From Leptolyngbya sp. PCC 7375 (lineage in GTDB: Bacteria; Cyanobacteriota; Cyanobacteriia; Phormidesmidales; Phormidesmidaceae): 53,123 nucleotides of DNA. Both the position numbers and the translations under genes were made by a program. A model generated the notes under the pieces. It saw only the letters and a program-made list of their open reading frames with translations. It was not told where the DNA came from and made no database searches. Position 1 is the stretch's first letter, and each line of letters starts with the position of its first letter. The DNA is taken from NCBI RefSeq assembly GCF_000316115.1, contig NZ_JH993794.1, positions 1-53,123 on the forward strand, given 5' to 3'. Positions 23,388-34,015 of the stretch are shown here, piece by piece.

Positions 23388-23870
23388 ATGACTAATCAGC
23401 GGACATACCTCTTTTATGCCAACAGCGGAGATGAGACCAAAGATACGTCTCGACTTATTTCGCCCACTGGTGATGAAACCTTGCATAGCTTACTATCCCA
23501 GCACTTTGACTGTAGCCCCAACGCAGAAGCGCCAGAGGAAGGCTATCGCCTGTCAGAGTACAAGAATGACCCATCTGCATATTCCCGCCCTCTGAACAAG
23601 CGTGAGGCGGCTGGATCGACACATCACCGCCCTGGGCCATGGGTGGTTACTCGGGTAGAAAGCTACCTGCCTGACCTGCCGGTTGGTACAGAATATGCCG
23701 AAGTCGTCATGTGCTGGTGCGATTACCAGCCATTGCCTGAGGCTGATAACCCATGGATTGAGATGATTATGCCAAGCTTGGCTGATGCTCCTGATGAAAT
23801 GTTGGAGCTGATGGGCTTGAAGCCTGAGCAGTTTGATCAAGTGCGTAATCGGGAGTCGGTTGGGGTTTAG
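23388..23870 (+). CDS. Hypothetical protein next to the tape measure relic
   Basis: This is 160 residues from the ATG at 23388, with AGGGAGA upstream; a frame open from 23232 overlaps the previous gene and the relic and is not preferred. It is soluble, Pro-rich and acidic (PGPWVVTRVESYLPDLPVGT). No family was recognised. It is the first gene of the segment bounded by the two tape measure 3' ends. Confidence 0.6.
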   Translation: MTNQRTYLFYANSGDETKDTSRLISPTGDETLHSLLSQHFDCSPNAEAPEEGYRLSEYKNDPSAYSRPLNKREAAGSTHHRPGPWVVTRVESYLPDLPVGTEYAEVVMCWCDYQPLPEADNPWIEMIMPSLADAPDEMLELMGLKPEQFDQVRNRESVGV

Positions 23871-23979
23871 TCAGCGTTCATTATTCAAGTATAAAAAAAC
23901 TGTGCAGCTTGCAGATTTTGGACGGTGCGTCACAGGGTCCGTTGAAGTACTTCAATGACTTGCAATAGATAATCCGCCC

Positions 23980-24504
23980 ATGAAAACCAAATTAATCATT
24001 ACTCTATTAATCATTTCACAAGGATTGGTAGGGTGTAATCCTGGCAAAACGCCTGAGTCCAGCGTGAAAAATTATTTATCTTTGATGCAGAAAGGCAATG
24101 ATGCTTATACAGATTACGTTTGTACCCGGCAAAAATCTGAGCCGCATGTTAAACAGTTCCTTGAAGGAATGTCTAGTTTTGAGATACAAGACATTTCAGA
24201 TAATCCTGAAGCGGATTATCCCTCTTATGTTGTCCAAGTAATAGGGACAAAAAATGGCGAAGAATTTTTGTTCAATTTAGTCGCTCATGAAACAGAGCCC
24301 TTATACCAAAACGTAAGAGCGTCATTAGCAAAAATAAACTCAATCGGAGTTCAGGCAGACGCTGTTATAGAACAAAGTCGCGCTTTTACCGGCGTGGGTT
24401 CTGACCGTTCTGATGAAGTTGAAGGCCAGAATTCTCTAACTCCGCCAGAGCGTTCAGAATACTCATCTAAAGAATTCTGTGTAACAGGGAAAGTTTTAAT
24501 TTAA
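23980..24504 (+). CDS. Putative lipoprotein
   Basis: This 174-residue protein has a lipoprotein signal peptide: a short basic start (MKTKL), a hydrophobic core (IITLLIISQGLVG) and the lipobox LVGC with Cys19. The mature part is small, soluble and of unknown fold. A prophage-encoded lipoprotein could alter the cell surface, for example to exclude superinfecting phages, but nothing specific supports that here. It converges on the tape measure gene. Confidence 0.65.
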   Translation: MKTKLIITLLIISQGLVGCNPGKTPESSVKNYLSLMQKGNDAYTDYVCTRQKSEPHVKQFLEGMSSFEIQDISDNPEADYPSYVVQVIGTKNGEEFLFNLVAHETEPLYQNVRASLAKINSIGVQADAVIEQSRAFTGVGSDRSDEVEGQNSLTPPERSEYSSKEFCVTGKVLI

Positions 24505-24519
24505 CAACCGAGCGGAATT

Positions 24520-24542
24520 CCCCATCCGTCTACACGGTGGGG
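24520..24542. terminator. Hairpin between lipoprotein and tape measure genes
   Basis: CCCCATCCGT and ACGGTGGGG form a 9-bp stem with one bulged base and a CTAC loop, between convergent stop codons. A T-run is lacking on either side, so termination strength is uncertain. Confidence 0.4.
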
Positions 24543-24546
24543 TAGT

Positions 24547-27500
24547 TCACCGCGACAACAGCCCCCGAGGCCGTTGCTCCTCCTGAATGATCTGTCGGAC
24601 CAAAGCCGCCTGCCTCCGCTCCAATTTCTTAGCAAATTCGCCGTCACGTTGCGAGTCACCAGTGCTAGCAAATTGATTTGAGATAGAAATAGCAGGTGAT
24701 TCTCTGGTCCCACTTGGCGCAACCCCTGCGGCTGCCTTCTGCCCCATATACCCTCCACTGGCGTAATTCCCGGCAAAGACTTGATCCAGTGAACTCCCCA
24801 GGGGTGCCAGCATTTCGTTTATGTGCGCCTGGTGCCGTTGAGTTAGGATCGCCTCGGTTGTGTTGACCATAGCTAGCCTGGGTTTGCCGGGTGCCATTGA
24901 TTCACGACGGTAGGCATCAGCTATGGAGCCTCCCGACATAAAGTTAGGGACGTAGCCACCATCGGCTGCGCCAAATAAGCCTTTAACGATGCCAAAGATA
25001 CCACCGCCGCCGCCACCGCCACCGGCTGCACCACCTAGCCCACCAAATAAGCCGCCGAAGATTTCTTGCATTAGCATTTGAGATGCCATTTGAGCCAAGC
25101 CGGAAATCATGCCATCAACAAAGCTATCGAACGCCTCGCCTGCGGTTTTGGAGCCATCCAGAAATGATGCAAATGCGTCCGTAGCATGCCCTTGTGCCAT
25201 TTGCAAGATCTCTGTCATTTCAGAAAATTGCGCATTAATTCCTTCCAAATTAAGCTCGTGCATTAATCCAGCGTTTTCTGTCATGCGCTCAATTGCATCG
25301 GCGGATAGGTCGGCATTATTGCGGATGCCCTCTAGCTGTTCAGCGAATCGCATGTTTTCGTCAGCGATCGCCATATTCTCTCTGAGTTCATTCATCTGCC
25401 GAGAATTACCAAACCCACGCTGATCAGCTAGAGACAGGGCCGCATTGGCGACGCCCATGTTAGAGTCAAGGACGGCTCGATCATCCCTGAGTTGTTGGCC
25501 ACGGTTTTCTCTATCCGTATCGCGGTCTAGTAATTCCTGGCGATTGTCAAAGGTTTCAGTTACTAATTTCAGTCGTAGCTCGTACTCTTCGTCTGTGAGT
25601 AGCCCGTCTGCAAGCTGTTCCCTGAGTTCGAGCAGGACTTCAGCTTTTTCAAGATCAAGCTGCGTAACTTGGATGTCGGCATTCATTGAGATTGCTTCAA
25701 ATTGCCGCCCATCTTGGCGGGCTAGCTCGATTTGAGATTGGGTTAGTCCGCCAGTGATATCAGCCTCGGTCCTGGCCTTGGCGATGCGTTCGGCTTCGAT
25801 GGCTAGTTCTTTTTCTAGCTTGAGCCGTTTCATTTCTTCTTCTTGCCATGCTTCGAGGTCTACCAGGTATTGTTTCCGGTTTTCAATCCCTGGCAGCAAA
25901 TCAGCACGAGCACCTTCAAGTATGCTGATTTTAGCGCGTAGATCTGCAATTTCAGCCGGGTCACCCCCCATACTCTCTAGACGATCAGCAGAGCTTTTGA
26001 AGATATCGATGTATTGGCCAGCTGAGTCATAAGATAGCTGTCGGTCTTCGATTTGCCGCTGGACGTCGCGAGTCATGTCATCAAACTGGCGTTCTAGGTC
26101 GCGGAATTCAGATGCTGCTCGATTTTCGGCAGTATCCGGCAGCTGAGCGGCTTGCTTGTCCTCAATGTCACGTTCTCGTTGTAACTGAGAGTCAGCCTCT
26201 CGCCGTTGGTCATCAAGCCGTTGTTGTTCGAGTTTCCGCGTGCTGGCCTGGGATTGAGCAAGGCGGAGTTCAGCACTGGCGTCTGCTTGCTGCTGCAATG
26301 CATCAATCTGCTGATTCGCTCCGAGCGCTGCCAGGTCTTGCCCCTGTGTGATGCCGCTGGTGTTGACTGCTGGCGTTGTGAATACTCCTCCTCCCGTGAG
26401 GGCCGTTGCCAGTGCTTGACCTTCTTGCTCCCATTGACGTGGTGCATCTGGACGAGCAGAGCGTTGCACCTGGTGAGACCTCGCAAAAATATCCTGTCCC
26501 CGTTGAGTTTCGAGTAATCCGATGTTGCTGCCACGTCCACCGATAAATGATTCAGTTGCAAAACGCGGGTCTGCGATTTGCTCACGGCTACCCCAGCCCT
26601 GCGATGGCCGCTGCTGGAACAAGCCCAGTGAATCTTTATCGCCGCTGGTGAGATTGATTAGATTAGATTCTTGGATGGCGGTTGCGATCGCGCCTGCAAT
26701 CTCCTCGTTATTCGCACCCAGAGAGCGGGCTGTTTCAGCAATGATGCGAGCATTGTTGATCTGCTCATGGGATGCGGCTTGCCCCTTGACAGTGAGTCCT
26801 GAAAGGTCAGGCATGGGGGCGCTAGCGGTTGGGGCAGCAACTGGAGTGGATTGCCCTGGGATGTTGATCTGTCGACCATCAACGGTACTGGCCACACCTC
26901 CACCGCTTGCCATTGCTGCCATGAACTCTTGCGGATCTACATGTTCTCCGTTCACGAGCACCTTGTAGTCCAAGTGGTGATTAACCACTGTGCCTAACGC
27001 TTGACCTGCACCCACTTGAGCTGCGCCACCAATGCCTACCCCTAAATCTCTGCGGACATGGTCTAGATTCAAGTGGTTGTACCGAATCTCGATAGGAATG
27101 CCATTGCCCAGTTGAGATTCAATCCAGACACCTACGGAGTTGGCTATGTCGCCACTCTGTTCACCAATATCGATAACGCTGGCTGTGCCACCCAAAGATG
27201 CGAGAACCTGAGCCCCGAGCCCACCACCTGCGCGACTGTCGATATCAATCCCTCTGTGAATACGACGACCACCGTCGCGAGTTGCATGGAAATCTTGGCC
27301 TATCGCCGTACTAGGGGCATAGTCGATAAGCGACTGTACACTTTGCCCAGCTAAAGGTGATGAGAATCCACCACCACCGACACCGCCCGTCGGCACCTGT
27401 CCCATCAAGCCCATGCCCTGCTGTATCGTCCCATTAAGCCCCTGTGTTATTCCAGCAATCGTGGACTCTAGCTGCAACCCTTCCATCACACCATCAAAGA

Positions 27501-30500
27501 TCGACTGGATGGTGTCGGTGATGGTGTCGGTATAGGTGCCAAGGAATTCGTCAGTAATATTGTTGACGCTGCGGGTTAAATCGGCCTGCAACTGGTTAAA
27601 TTCAGCCTGCGCTAACGTTTGCTCCACTTCGAGCATTGTCGAGTCAAAGCTTTCAGAAATTCCCTGGTAGTAATCTGTGATAGATTCACCAAGCGCCCGC
27701 AGGTCCATTGCTGCTGTCGCCGCTGATTCATCTATTCGAGCCTGGATATCCAGCGCCTGAGTTTCGTATTCATCTAAGTTGATCAGGAGACCCAGCGTTT
27801 TTGTTGATGCCGGGTCTGTGTCGCCAATCCGATCCTGCATCCGGCCAAGTTCAGGAGCCCTGAGTCCTGACAATGACTCTCGCCCTCCCAATGCATTAAG
27901 ACTATCGGCTAAATCAGCTGAGCTAAGTTCGGCATTCAATCTGGCGATAGCCTGAGCCGTGGCGGATAGTTCAGATACCAGCGCCTGTTGCTCCAGCCCC
28001 CGAGACAGGCTGGCGACTTGCCCCTCAGACGCACCTGCAATTTGGGCTCTGGCTAAATTACTGCGACCCATCGAACCCGCCCGCGCTGAATTGATTGCGG
28101 CTGCATCGAGGGAGGCGGCAACATCAGCGATCGCGTCAGCAATACGTTCAATATCAATGACGGACTGGTCAAGGGCTTGGTTGAAGTCCTCCTGCTGCCC
28201 TTTTAGTTTTGCGATCTGCGGGATGAGTTTAGCTATGTTCGCTTTATACGTTTCAAATGTGTTAGTGCCTTGTTCGTAGGCAGACTCCTGTGCAGCAATT
28301 CCGTCTTCCTGGGTTTTTAGTTGTTCATCGATGATCTGACGAGTCGTTCCAACCTCGCCTACTAACCGTTCACGTTCTTCTAGTTTCCGATTGATTTGTT
28401 CTTCTAACTGAGTTTGCTTGGTTAGATTGTCAGTGTCGAGCGCTTCTGTTACCCTCAGTCGTTGCCGCAATACCTGGAGTTCTTTATCTAGCTCGCCGAA
28501 CCGCTGTAGTTCATCGTTACGTGGCCCTGACGTAAATTCTGCAGCCCGCGCAAGCACATCAGACGTATTGGATTGCAGTGCATCCGCCGCTTCAAGAGCA
28601 TCATTTTGCTGTTTTTGAGCAAAGCGATTTTTGATGAAATTAGACGCTTGCCCAATGATGTCAGTGCGGTCAGCAAGCCCTCTAGCTCCACTCCTGGACG
28701 CTTCATTCGTAAGGAAGCCACCTATCCCTTCGGTTAACATGCTGATAGGGCCAGTCAGCTTTACCTTGCCCAGGCTGTCAGCGGTTTTTTGGCCACTGTC
28801 CGCAACTCGGTTTAGTGACTCAGCAAAGCGGTCCAGCCTATTAGTGTTTGACTCAACAATATCTCCCAGCTCTCCAGCATTTTCGCCAAAAGCGCTGAAT
28901 GCAATTTGAGCCAGCTTCAGCGCCGCAGCAATGGCGGCAATTTTAACTGTTGCCATTGCCATTACCTTGGTCATTTTCAACGCGCTTGAAGCGGTCAAAG
29001 CAAATGTTGATGGCAGCAAACCAAAGCTTTGTAAAACTGCAATTGTTGGCGGAATTAACTTGGAAATCATCACAACTGACAAGCTAGTGAATCCAACCGT
29101 CAGCAACTCTGCATTATTGGCGGCAAACTGTAATACCGGCAGCAGTGCATCAATACCAACTTTTTTGACGGCTAGCGAAATCGTTCCAAATTTGTCACGC
29201 AACGTTCCCATTGCGTTGCCAAGCCGTGCTAGCGAAGCAGCACTTGAGTTGGATGCCTCGGCTATGGCACCAGCAAGTTCAAGCGATATTTGCTGTGCAA
29301 ATTTTGGTAAGAATTCCTCTGAGGTTACTTGCCCAAGCTGGAGCATTTTGTCTAGTTCAGCCGTTGTTACATTCATCGCCCTGGCTGCTATCTGGAACGA
29401 ACCGGGTAATGATTCCATCTGGCCGCGTAGTTCCTCTGTGGAGATGCGACCTTTTGAAATCATCTGGGATAGTGCACGGTTAACCTGCTCTTGTTCGGCA
29501 ATTGTCATCCCATAGACAGCGCTAGCCTCATTACTAGCCTTCGCGATCGCCATCACGTCGTCTTCTAGCTCAGTGCCACGCGCTGCAGCGCCTAGCCCTA
29601 CATAAGCTTCCTGTGATGCGGTTGCATCAATACCCAGCCGGTTTGCTTCAGAGCTAATTTGGCTCGCAATACGTCCTGCTTTTTGGGCGTCGTCAGCAAT
29701 AAAGGTTAGCCCCCGGCGCACCCTGTCCATTTGCAACGCGGTTTGTTCACTTGCTTTTGCAAATTCCGCCAACAATGGCACTGCAAATGTTATCGCCCGG
29801 AATGCAATAAAGCCTTGCAGCGTCGCGCCTAATACATCCCTTAGTCCGTCTAATTTACTTGTGAATGGGTCAACTGATATCTTCCCTACGTTGTTTAGTG
29901 ACTGACCCATCGCCTCGCCGGACTCGGCTACCTTTTCCCCGATGCCAGACGAATCAATCTGAGCCGCACCGATCTGGATACCCTCACCAACCCGCCTCAT
30001 GATTTCAATGAATCGTTTTGATGGCGAGGCGATACCTAATTCATCTTCAGTGGCCTCGGCTAGTACGCGACCAATCTTTTCTCCAATGTCTTCTACTTTA
30101 CTTAAGTCAATGTCACTGAGCCCTGCGCCTACATTCTGTCCGACACTCATCATTGAGTCTCGGATTTTTCCAACACCAATAGCACTCGACATTCCACCTG
30201 CTACACCAGGGAGTGCATTGAGTGGGAACGGTAGACTCGATGCAACACCACTAGCGGCCATCGCCGCTGCACGTCCACCTGCCATCCCAGCTAAGTCACC
30301 TGCCAGTAATTTACCAAATTCGTCTTCCGCCATGCCAAGGCGCTCAGCAACTGCCTTTATGCCTGCCCTGAATTCATCAATGTCTTTAAGAGCGCTTGCT
30401 GATATCTCACCTGCCTTTGATGCGTCAATTGTTGCTGCAATGACATTACTTAGCTGCCTTGCGACAACAGTTGCGATCGCTTCAGTAATGGTCGATCCAA

Positions 30501-32589
30501 TATCTCCATGCACAAACCCAGCGCCGACACCTGCGCCCGCGACCAACGCATCACCAATAAATCCTTGTCCCTTCTTCGATGTCAGCATGGCTTGCCCAGT
30601 AGCAAGCGCATTGCCGGTGCGTTCTACTTCAAAGAATTTGGCCGCATTATCACCAAATACATCGGAGACCTCTGCCATCTTTTGCTTCAACCCTTTCAGG
30701 TAGCCGTCGCCTGATGCGATGCCAAGCCTTTCAAGTACACGAGATGGTGAGTTTATTTCTAAGTCGTCTTTTAGCTGGTCAACAACCGCCTTTGAAAACT
30801 GACTAGTTGCATTTGTCGCATTGGCGATTGACTTGCGCAATCCTTCGCTATACCCTTTCCCGCTGGCACTACCCGCGTCGTCCATCTCGGACAGTAATGA
30901 CGACGCACCTTTGTCAGCTTTCGTAAGACGAGCCCTTGCAATGCCAGCTGCCTTTTTCGCCGCTGCTGGTACATCGTCGCCATAACTGGTTAATGCATCG
31001 TCAATTGCTTTCCGCCCTGCTTCAATCGCCTCAGTGATAGCCTTTGCCATCCCTGTTGATTGGTCGGTGCCACGCAACGCTCTAGCGCTTTTTATCTGAG
31101 CACTGAAAACAAGTCCGACCTGCTCAATTGCATCCTGTGGACTATCAACGCCCTTAGTTCCACCAATATTTAATTGATTAAGTGATTGAGATGCTCGCGT
31201 AATTCGACCTTTCAATGAGGCTAATTCTTGCCCCTGGCCCATTCGGTTCGTGGCCGGGTCGATCTGGGCTAGTAGTATATCTAGATCTTTAAGGAGTTTT
31301 GGTATTAACGATGTGCTTATGTCTGCATGCGCACTCGCCTTAGCTGGGCTAATAGCAGCCAGCGCTTTTGCCTTTCTCGCGCCTTCTTCTATCTCTTTGG
31401 TTAGCTTTTTTATCCGACCCATGTCCATCGGTGCCATGGGAGGGGCAGCTAAATTCAGCGACTTAGGAGGTTTGGTTAACTTAACCTCAGTTGCTTTAGG
31501 ACTTGGTGGCAACGTCGTTCGGCCAGCATCGCCAATGGCGCGGGCTTGTTCAGTTACAGGGCCTTGCGTATACGCCTCGACTAATTCAGATTGGATATCC
31601 GGAAACTTAATCGGGATCTGAAGTGGGGTACCTGTCTCTACCCGTTTTTTTGTTTTTGCTAGTGCCTCATTCAATGATTCCTCGAATGCATTGCCGAGAG
31701 ACCTCGCTATCTGCTTGGTAGCCGAAATCAATTCTTTTGATGTTTCGACAGCTTCTCTTTTTGCCTCAGCCGGGGTGGTACTCACGCCCTTGCCGAATGC
31801 TGCCACCCCTTCTTTTGCGCTAGGTGCGTTTGATGCCTCGACTAATGCTTTGGATACTTTGGCCGAGGCGCGCTCCAGCCGAATTTCAACTATTTTGCTA
31901 AGGTCTTCTGCGGCTGCTTTTACTTCAGGATTTTCAAATAAGACCTGTCCCGCTTTTTTTAGGTTGCGCTCCAACCCGTCCAGCGTCTTCTTATCTAAAT
32001 CAAAGTTCGCTCGTAGGGTCGTCCTAGCTCGTTCGGATACAGCCGAGCCAAAGCCAGCACCAATAGACGTGAAAAAGCCCGTCATCAACTTATCCATCGT
32101 TGATGTATTGTTTGGCTTTCTCAACTCTGTCAGAATCGCTTCTAACAACCCTTCTGTCGTTTTTGGAATTACGACTTCAGTTTTCTTACTACTTCTACTG
32201 CCACCTTTAGCCGCGCCTCTAAACGGTGAGACTTGAGATCTAACCTCTGCTGCAATATGAATCTGTTTTCCACTGAGCCGGTCTAGTCGTTTTTCAAGAT
32301 CGTCCAGCGCAGATGTATTAACGCGGGGCGTGATGGGATTTCTGTCTAAATCAGCCTGTACCTGCTTCCGGTGCTTAATCTTCGAGTCGTAAACCTGGTT
32401 CAGCTCGTGCAACCCGCTTAGGTCCACTTTCGGCGCAATATCGAACGAATTACGTCCACCAATATTTAGAGTTCTTTTTAGGTCGCGTTCTAACTTTTCA
32501 GCCTGCGCCTTGGCCGCTTGCATCCCCGCCGTATATTTCTCTGTATTAAGTTCAAGCTCTAGAAACAACGTTCCGATGGATTGAGACAT
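24547..32589 (-). CDS. Tail tape measure protein with M23 and lysozyme-like domains
   Basis: At 2680 residues this is by far the longest gene. It sets tail length and is threaded inside the tail tube. Residues about 1-900 are helical with Ala/Lys-rich coiled coils. The conserved tape measure core is at about 930-1160 (ALQMDRVRRGLTFIADDAQK, EELRGQMESLPGSF). An M23 peptidase-like domain lies at about 1755-1880 (HRGIDID, then NHHLDYKV). It is followed by a lytic-transglycosylase/tail-lysozyme-like domain at about 1930-2040 (AIQESNLINLTSGD, SLGLFQQRPSQGWGS). Coiled coils and a Gly-rich C-terminus follow. The hydrolases would open the wall during DNA entry. It is divergent from the head protease gene. 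Confidence 0.93.
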   Translation of the reverse strand: MSQSIGTLFLELELNTEKYTAGMQAAKAQAEKLERDLKRTLNIGGRNSFDIAPKVDLSGLHELNQVYDSKIKHRKQVQADLDRNPITPRVNTSALDDLEKRLDRLSGKQIHIAAEVRSQVSPFRGAAKGGSRSSKKTEVVIPKTTEGLLEAILTELRKPNNTSTMDKLMTGFFTSIGAGFGSAVSERARTTLRANFDLDKKTLDGLERNLKKAGQVLFENPEVKAAAEDLSKIVEIRLERASAKVSKALVEASNAPSAKEGVAAFGKGVSTTPAEAKREAVETSKELISATKQIARSLGNAFEESLNEALAKTKKRVETGTPLQIPIKFPDIQSELVEAYTQGPVTEQARAIGDAGRTTLPPSPKATEVKLTKPPKSLNLAAPPMAPMDMGRIKKLTKEIEEGARKAKALAAISPAKASAHADISTSLIPKLLKDLDILLAQIDPATNRMGQGQELASLKGRITRASQSLNQLNIGGTKGVDSPQDAIEQVGLVFSAQIKSARALRGTDQSTGMAKAITEAIEAGRKAIDDALTSYGDDVPAAAKKAAGIARARLTKADKGASSLLSEMDDAGSASGKGYSEGLRKSIANATNATSQFSKAVVDQLKDDLEINSPSRVLERLGIASGDGYLKGLKQKMAEVSDVFGDNAAKFFEVERTGNALATGQAMLTSKKGQGFIGDALVAGAGVGAGFVHGDIGSTITEAIATVVARQLSNVIAATIDASKAGEISASALKDIDEFRAGIKAVAERLGMAEDEFGKLLAGDLAGMAGGRAAAMAASGVASSLPFPLNALPGVAGGMSSAIGVGKIRDSMMSVGQNVGAGLSDIDLSKVEDIGEKIGRVLAEATEDELGIASPSKRFIEIMRRVGEGIQIGAAQIDSSGIGEKVAESGEAMGQSLNNVGKISVDPFTSKLDGLRDVLGATLQGFIAFRAITFAVPLLAEFAKASEQTALQMDRVRRGLTFIADDAQKAGRIASQISSEANRLGIDATASQEAYVGLGAAARGTELEDDVMAIAKASNEASAVYGMTIAEQEQVNRALSQMISKGRISTEELRGQMESLPGSFQIAARAMNVTTAELDKMLQLGQVTSEEFLPKFAQQISLELAGAIAEASNSSAASLARLGNAMGTLRDKFGTISLAVKKVGIDALLPVLQFAANNAELLTVGFTSLSVVMISKLIPPTIAVLQSFGLLPSTFALTASSALKMTKVMAMATVKIAAIAAALKLAQIAFSAFGENAGELGDIVESNTNRLDRFAESLNRVADSGQKTADSLGKVKLTGPISMLTEGIGGFLTNEASRSGARGLADRTDIIGQASNFIKNRFAQKQQNDALEAADALQSNTSDVLARAAEFTSGPRNDELQRFGELDKELQVLRQRLRVTEALDTDNLTKQTQLEEQINRKLEERERLVGEVGTTRQIIDEQLKTQEDGIAAQESAYEQGTNTFETYKANIAKLIPQIAKLKGQQEDFNQALDQSVIDIERIADAIADVAASLDAAAINSARAGSMGRSNLARAQIAGASEGQVASLSRGLEQQALVSELSATAQAIARLNAELSSADLADSLNALGGRESLSGLRAPELGRMQDRIGDTDPASTKTLGLLINLDEYETQALDIQARIDESAATAAMDLRALGESITDYYQGISESFDSTMLEVEQTLAQAEFNQLQADLTRSVNNITDEFLGTYTDTITDTIQSIFDGVMEGLQLESTIAGITQGLNGTIQQGMGLMGQVPTGGVGGGGFSSPLAGQSVQSLIDYAPSTAIGQDFHATRDGGRRIHRGIDIDSRAGGGLGAQVLASLGGTASVIDIGEQSGDIANSVGVWIESQLGNGIPIEIRYNHLNLDHVRRDLGVGIGGAAQVGAGQALGTVVNHHLDYKVLVNGEHVDPQEFMAAMASGGGVASTVDGRQINIPGQSTPVAAPTASAPMPDLSGLTVKGQAASHEQINNARIIAETARSLGANNEEIAGAIATAIQESNLINLTSGDKDSLGLFQQRPSQGWGSREQIADPRFATESFIGGRGSNIGLLETQRGQDIFARSHQVQRSARPDAPRQWEQEGQALATALTGGGVFTTPAVNTSGITQGQDLAALGANQQIDALQQQADASAELRLAQSQASTRKLEQQRLDDQRREADSQLQRERDIEDKQAAQLPDTAENRAASEFRDLERQFDDMTRDVQRQIEDRQLSYDSAGQYIDIFKSSADRLESMGGDPAEIADLRAKISILEGARADLLPGIENRKQYLVDLEAWQEEEMKRLKLEKELAIEAERIAKARTEADITGGLTQSQIELARQDGRQFEAISMNADIQVTQLDLEKAEVLLELREQLADGLLTDEEYELRLKLVTETFDNRQELLDRDTDRENRGQQLRDDRAVLDSNMGVANAALSLADQRGFGNSRQMNELRENMAIADENMRFAEQLEGIRNNADLSADAIERMTENAGLMHELNLEGINAQFSEMTEILQMAQGHATDAFASFLDGSKTAGEAFDSFVDGMISGLAQMASQMLMQEIFGGLFGGLGGAAGGGGGGGGIFGIVKGLFGAADGGYVPNFMSGGSIADAYRRESMAPGKPRLAMVNTTEAILTQRHQAHINEMLAPLGSSLDQVFAGNYASGGYMGQKAAAGVAPSGTRESPAISISNQFASTGDSQRDGEFAKKLERRQAALVRQIIQEEQRPRGLLSR

Positions 32590-32714
32590 AACTTCCAGTT
32601 GACAAAAACAGAAAATGTATACAGGAAATAGCCCTTAAATGCCTTGATGCGCGAGGGTTGCAGCCATTCTCAATAATAGTGTTATATTCGGCATAGTGAT
32701 TTTTTGAATGATTC

Positions 32715-34013
32715 GTGAGATCGCGTTTTGACACTGGGTTTATCTTGAAATCGCAGCGGCTAGATGATGGACGGCTGCGATTTTACATGCGTATTGGCAA
32801 AGCTAATCAATTGCTGGCGTACCAAGACGAGCAGATGAAAGACGGTGTGCGATATGAGATCATTCGACCGCAACAGCTATTCCATCGGGACTCGATTGAT
32901 ACAGCAAAGATGGCGATCATCACACATGATCGTCATCCTCCTGATTTAGTCTCTCCCGATACAGCGCAGCCCTATATTCATGGCAGTACTGGCCATACAT
33001 GGATCGGAGACAGTGAGTTTCTTGGTATCGTCGGAACTTTGTTTACGCGGGATGCGATCGATGCAGTGGACTCTGGGCGATGTAAAGAGGTTTCGCCTGC
33101 CTATAACACTGAATGGCTTGATGGCGATGGCACGAAAGAGAATCCGTACATTCAGGCTCCTCGGATTCATAACCACTTTACGATTTTGCCTCGTGGTCGG
33201 CATGGGCCAGAGGTTAAGCATTATATCGATCATGCAGACAGGCAAGCTTACTTTGATGGGCTTGATGAAGAACTCATAGATCGACTCCTGACGCTAGGGG
33301 AATTACCTCGCCCACCTTTGACATCAATCACTTTGCCGCATAGTGACGAGATCTCTACTCCCCCTTCCCCTGTTACCCCCCAAAAAAAACCTATGAAAAT
33401 AACCCTCGGCAATAAAACATATGAGGTCGAAGGCGATGACGCCAAAGACTTATCTGGTGCGATTTCATCCATGGTTAAAGACCATGCGGACATGAAGAAA
33501 AAGCACATGGCCATGGACGGCGAGAATAAAGTTCTCAAAGCCGACATCCAAAAGCATAAGTCACGGGCTGATTCGCTAGAAGCCTCCCCCAAACTGGACG
33601 CTAAAGAAGTTCAGGAGTATGTAGCGAGTGAAGTAAAGGATCGACTGGACTGCTGGTCGCGCATTTTGCCGCACATGGATGCTGACTTTGAGCCTGATTT
33701 TTCCGCATCTTCCGCCGATGTAAAGCGACTGTGGATTGCTAAGCATCGGGCAGATATGGCCGCTGATCCTAATTTCCAGGACGATGGATTTATTGAGGGT
33801 GCATGGCGCGCGATCGCTCCTGAGTTATCCGAGCGCCCCCATCAAGACGCAGTGGATGACGACGGCGAGCAAGACAAAATCAGTAGCGGGCTGAAAGGTA
33901 TGTTGGCGCAGCTGCAAAAGTCACGCCAAGACGAAGCGTCGTCTAAAGAAAGTCCGATTGATAAAGCGCGGGCTGATGCTGCTAAGCAATATTCGGAGGC
34001 GTGGACTAACTAA
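32715..34013 (+). CDS. Prohead protease/scaffold (DUF2213-like)
   Basis: This is a 432-residue protein from a GTG start. The first 190 residues match the DUF2213 type of head maturation protease (MKDGVRYEIIRPQQLF, then the VSPAY block). After a Pro-rich linker (about 215-226), the rest is a charged coiled-coil scaffold (MVKDHADMKKKHMAMDGENK). An in-frame ATG at 33393 (MKITLGNKTYEVEG) could give a separate scaffold by internal initiation, as for lambda Nu3, but no strong ribosome-binding site precedes it. It heads the rightward head-gene block. Confidence 0.85.
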   Translation: MRSRFDTGFILKSQRLDDGRLRFYMRIGKANQLLAYQDEQMKDGVRYEIIRPQQLFHRDSIDTAKMAIITHDRHPPDLVSPDTAQPYIHGSTGHTWIGDSEFLGIVGTLFTRDAIDAVDSGRCKEVSPAYNTEWLDGDGTKENPYIQAPRIHNHFTILPRGRHGPEVKHYIDHADRQAYFDGLDEELIDRLLTLGELPRPPLTSITLPHSDEISTPPSPVTPQKKPMKITLGNKTYEVEGDDAKDLSGAISSMVKDHADMKKKHMAMDGENKVLKADIQKHKSRADSLEASPKLDAKEVQEYVASEVKDRLDCWSRILPHMDADFEPDFSASSADVKRLWIAKHRADMAADPNFQDDGFIEGAWRAIAPELSERPHQDAVDDDGEQDKISSGLKGMLAQLQKSRQDEASSKESPIDKARADAAKQYSEAWTN

Positions 34014-34015
34014 TC

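Noticed and set aside
25109..32236. Many long + strand open frames opposite the tape measure gene
   Set aside because: They are low-complexity Ser/Ala/Arg-rich mirror images of the Ala/Gln-rich minus-strand coding sequence and have no ribosome-binding sites.
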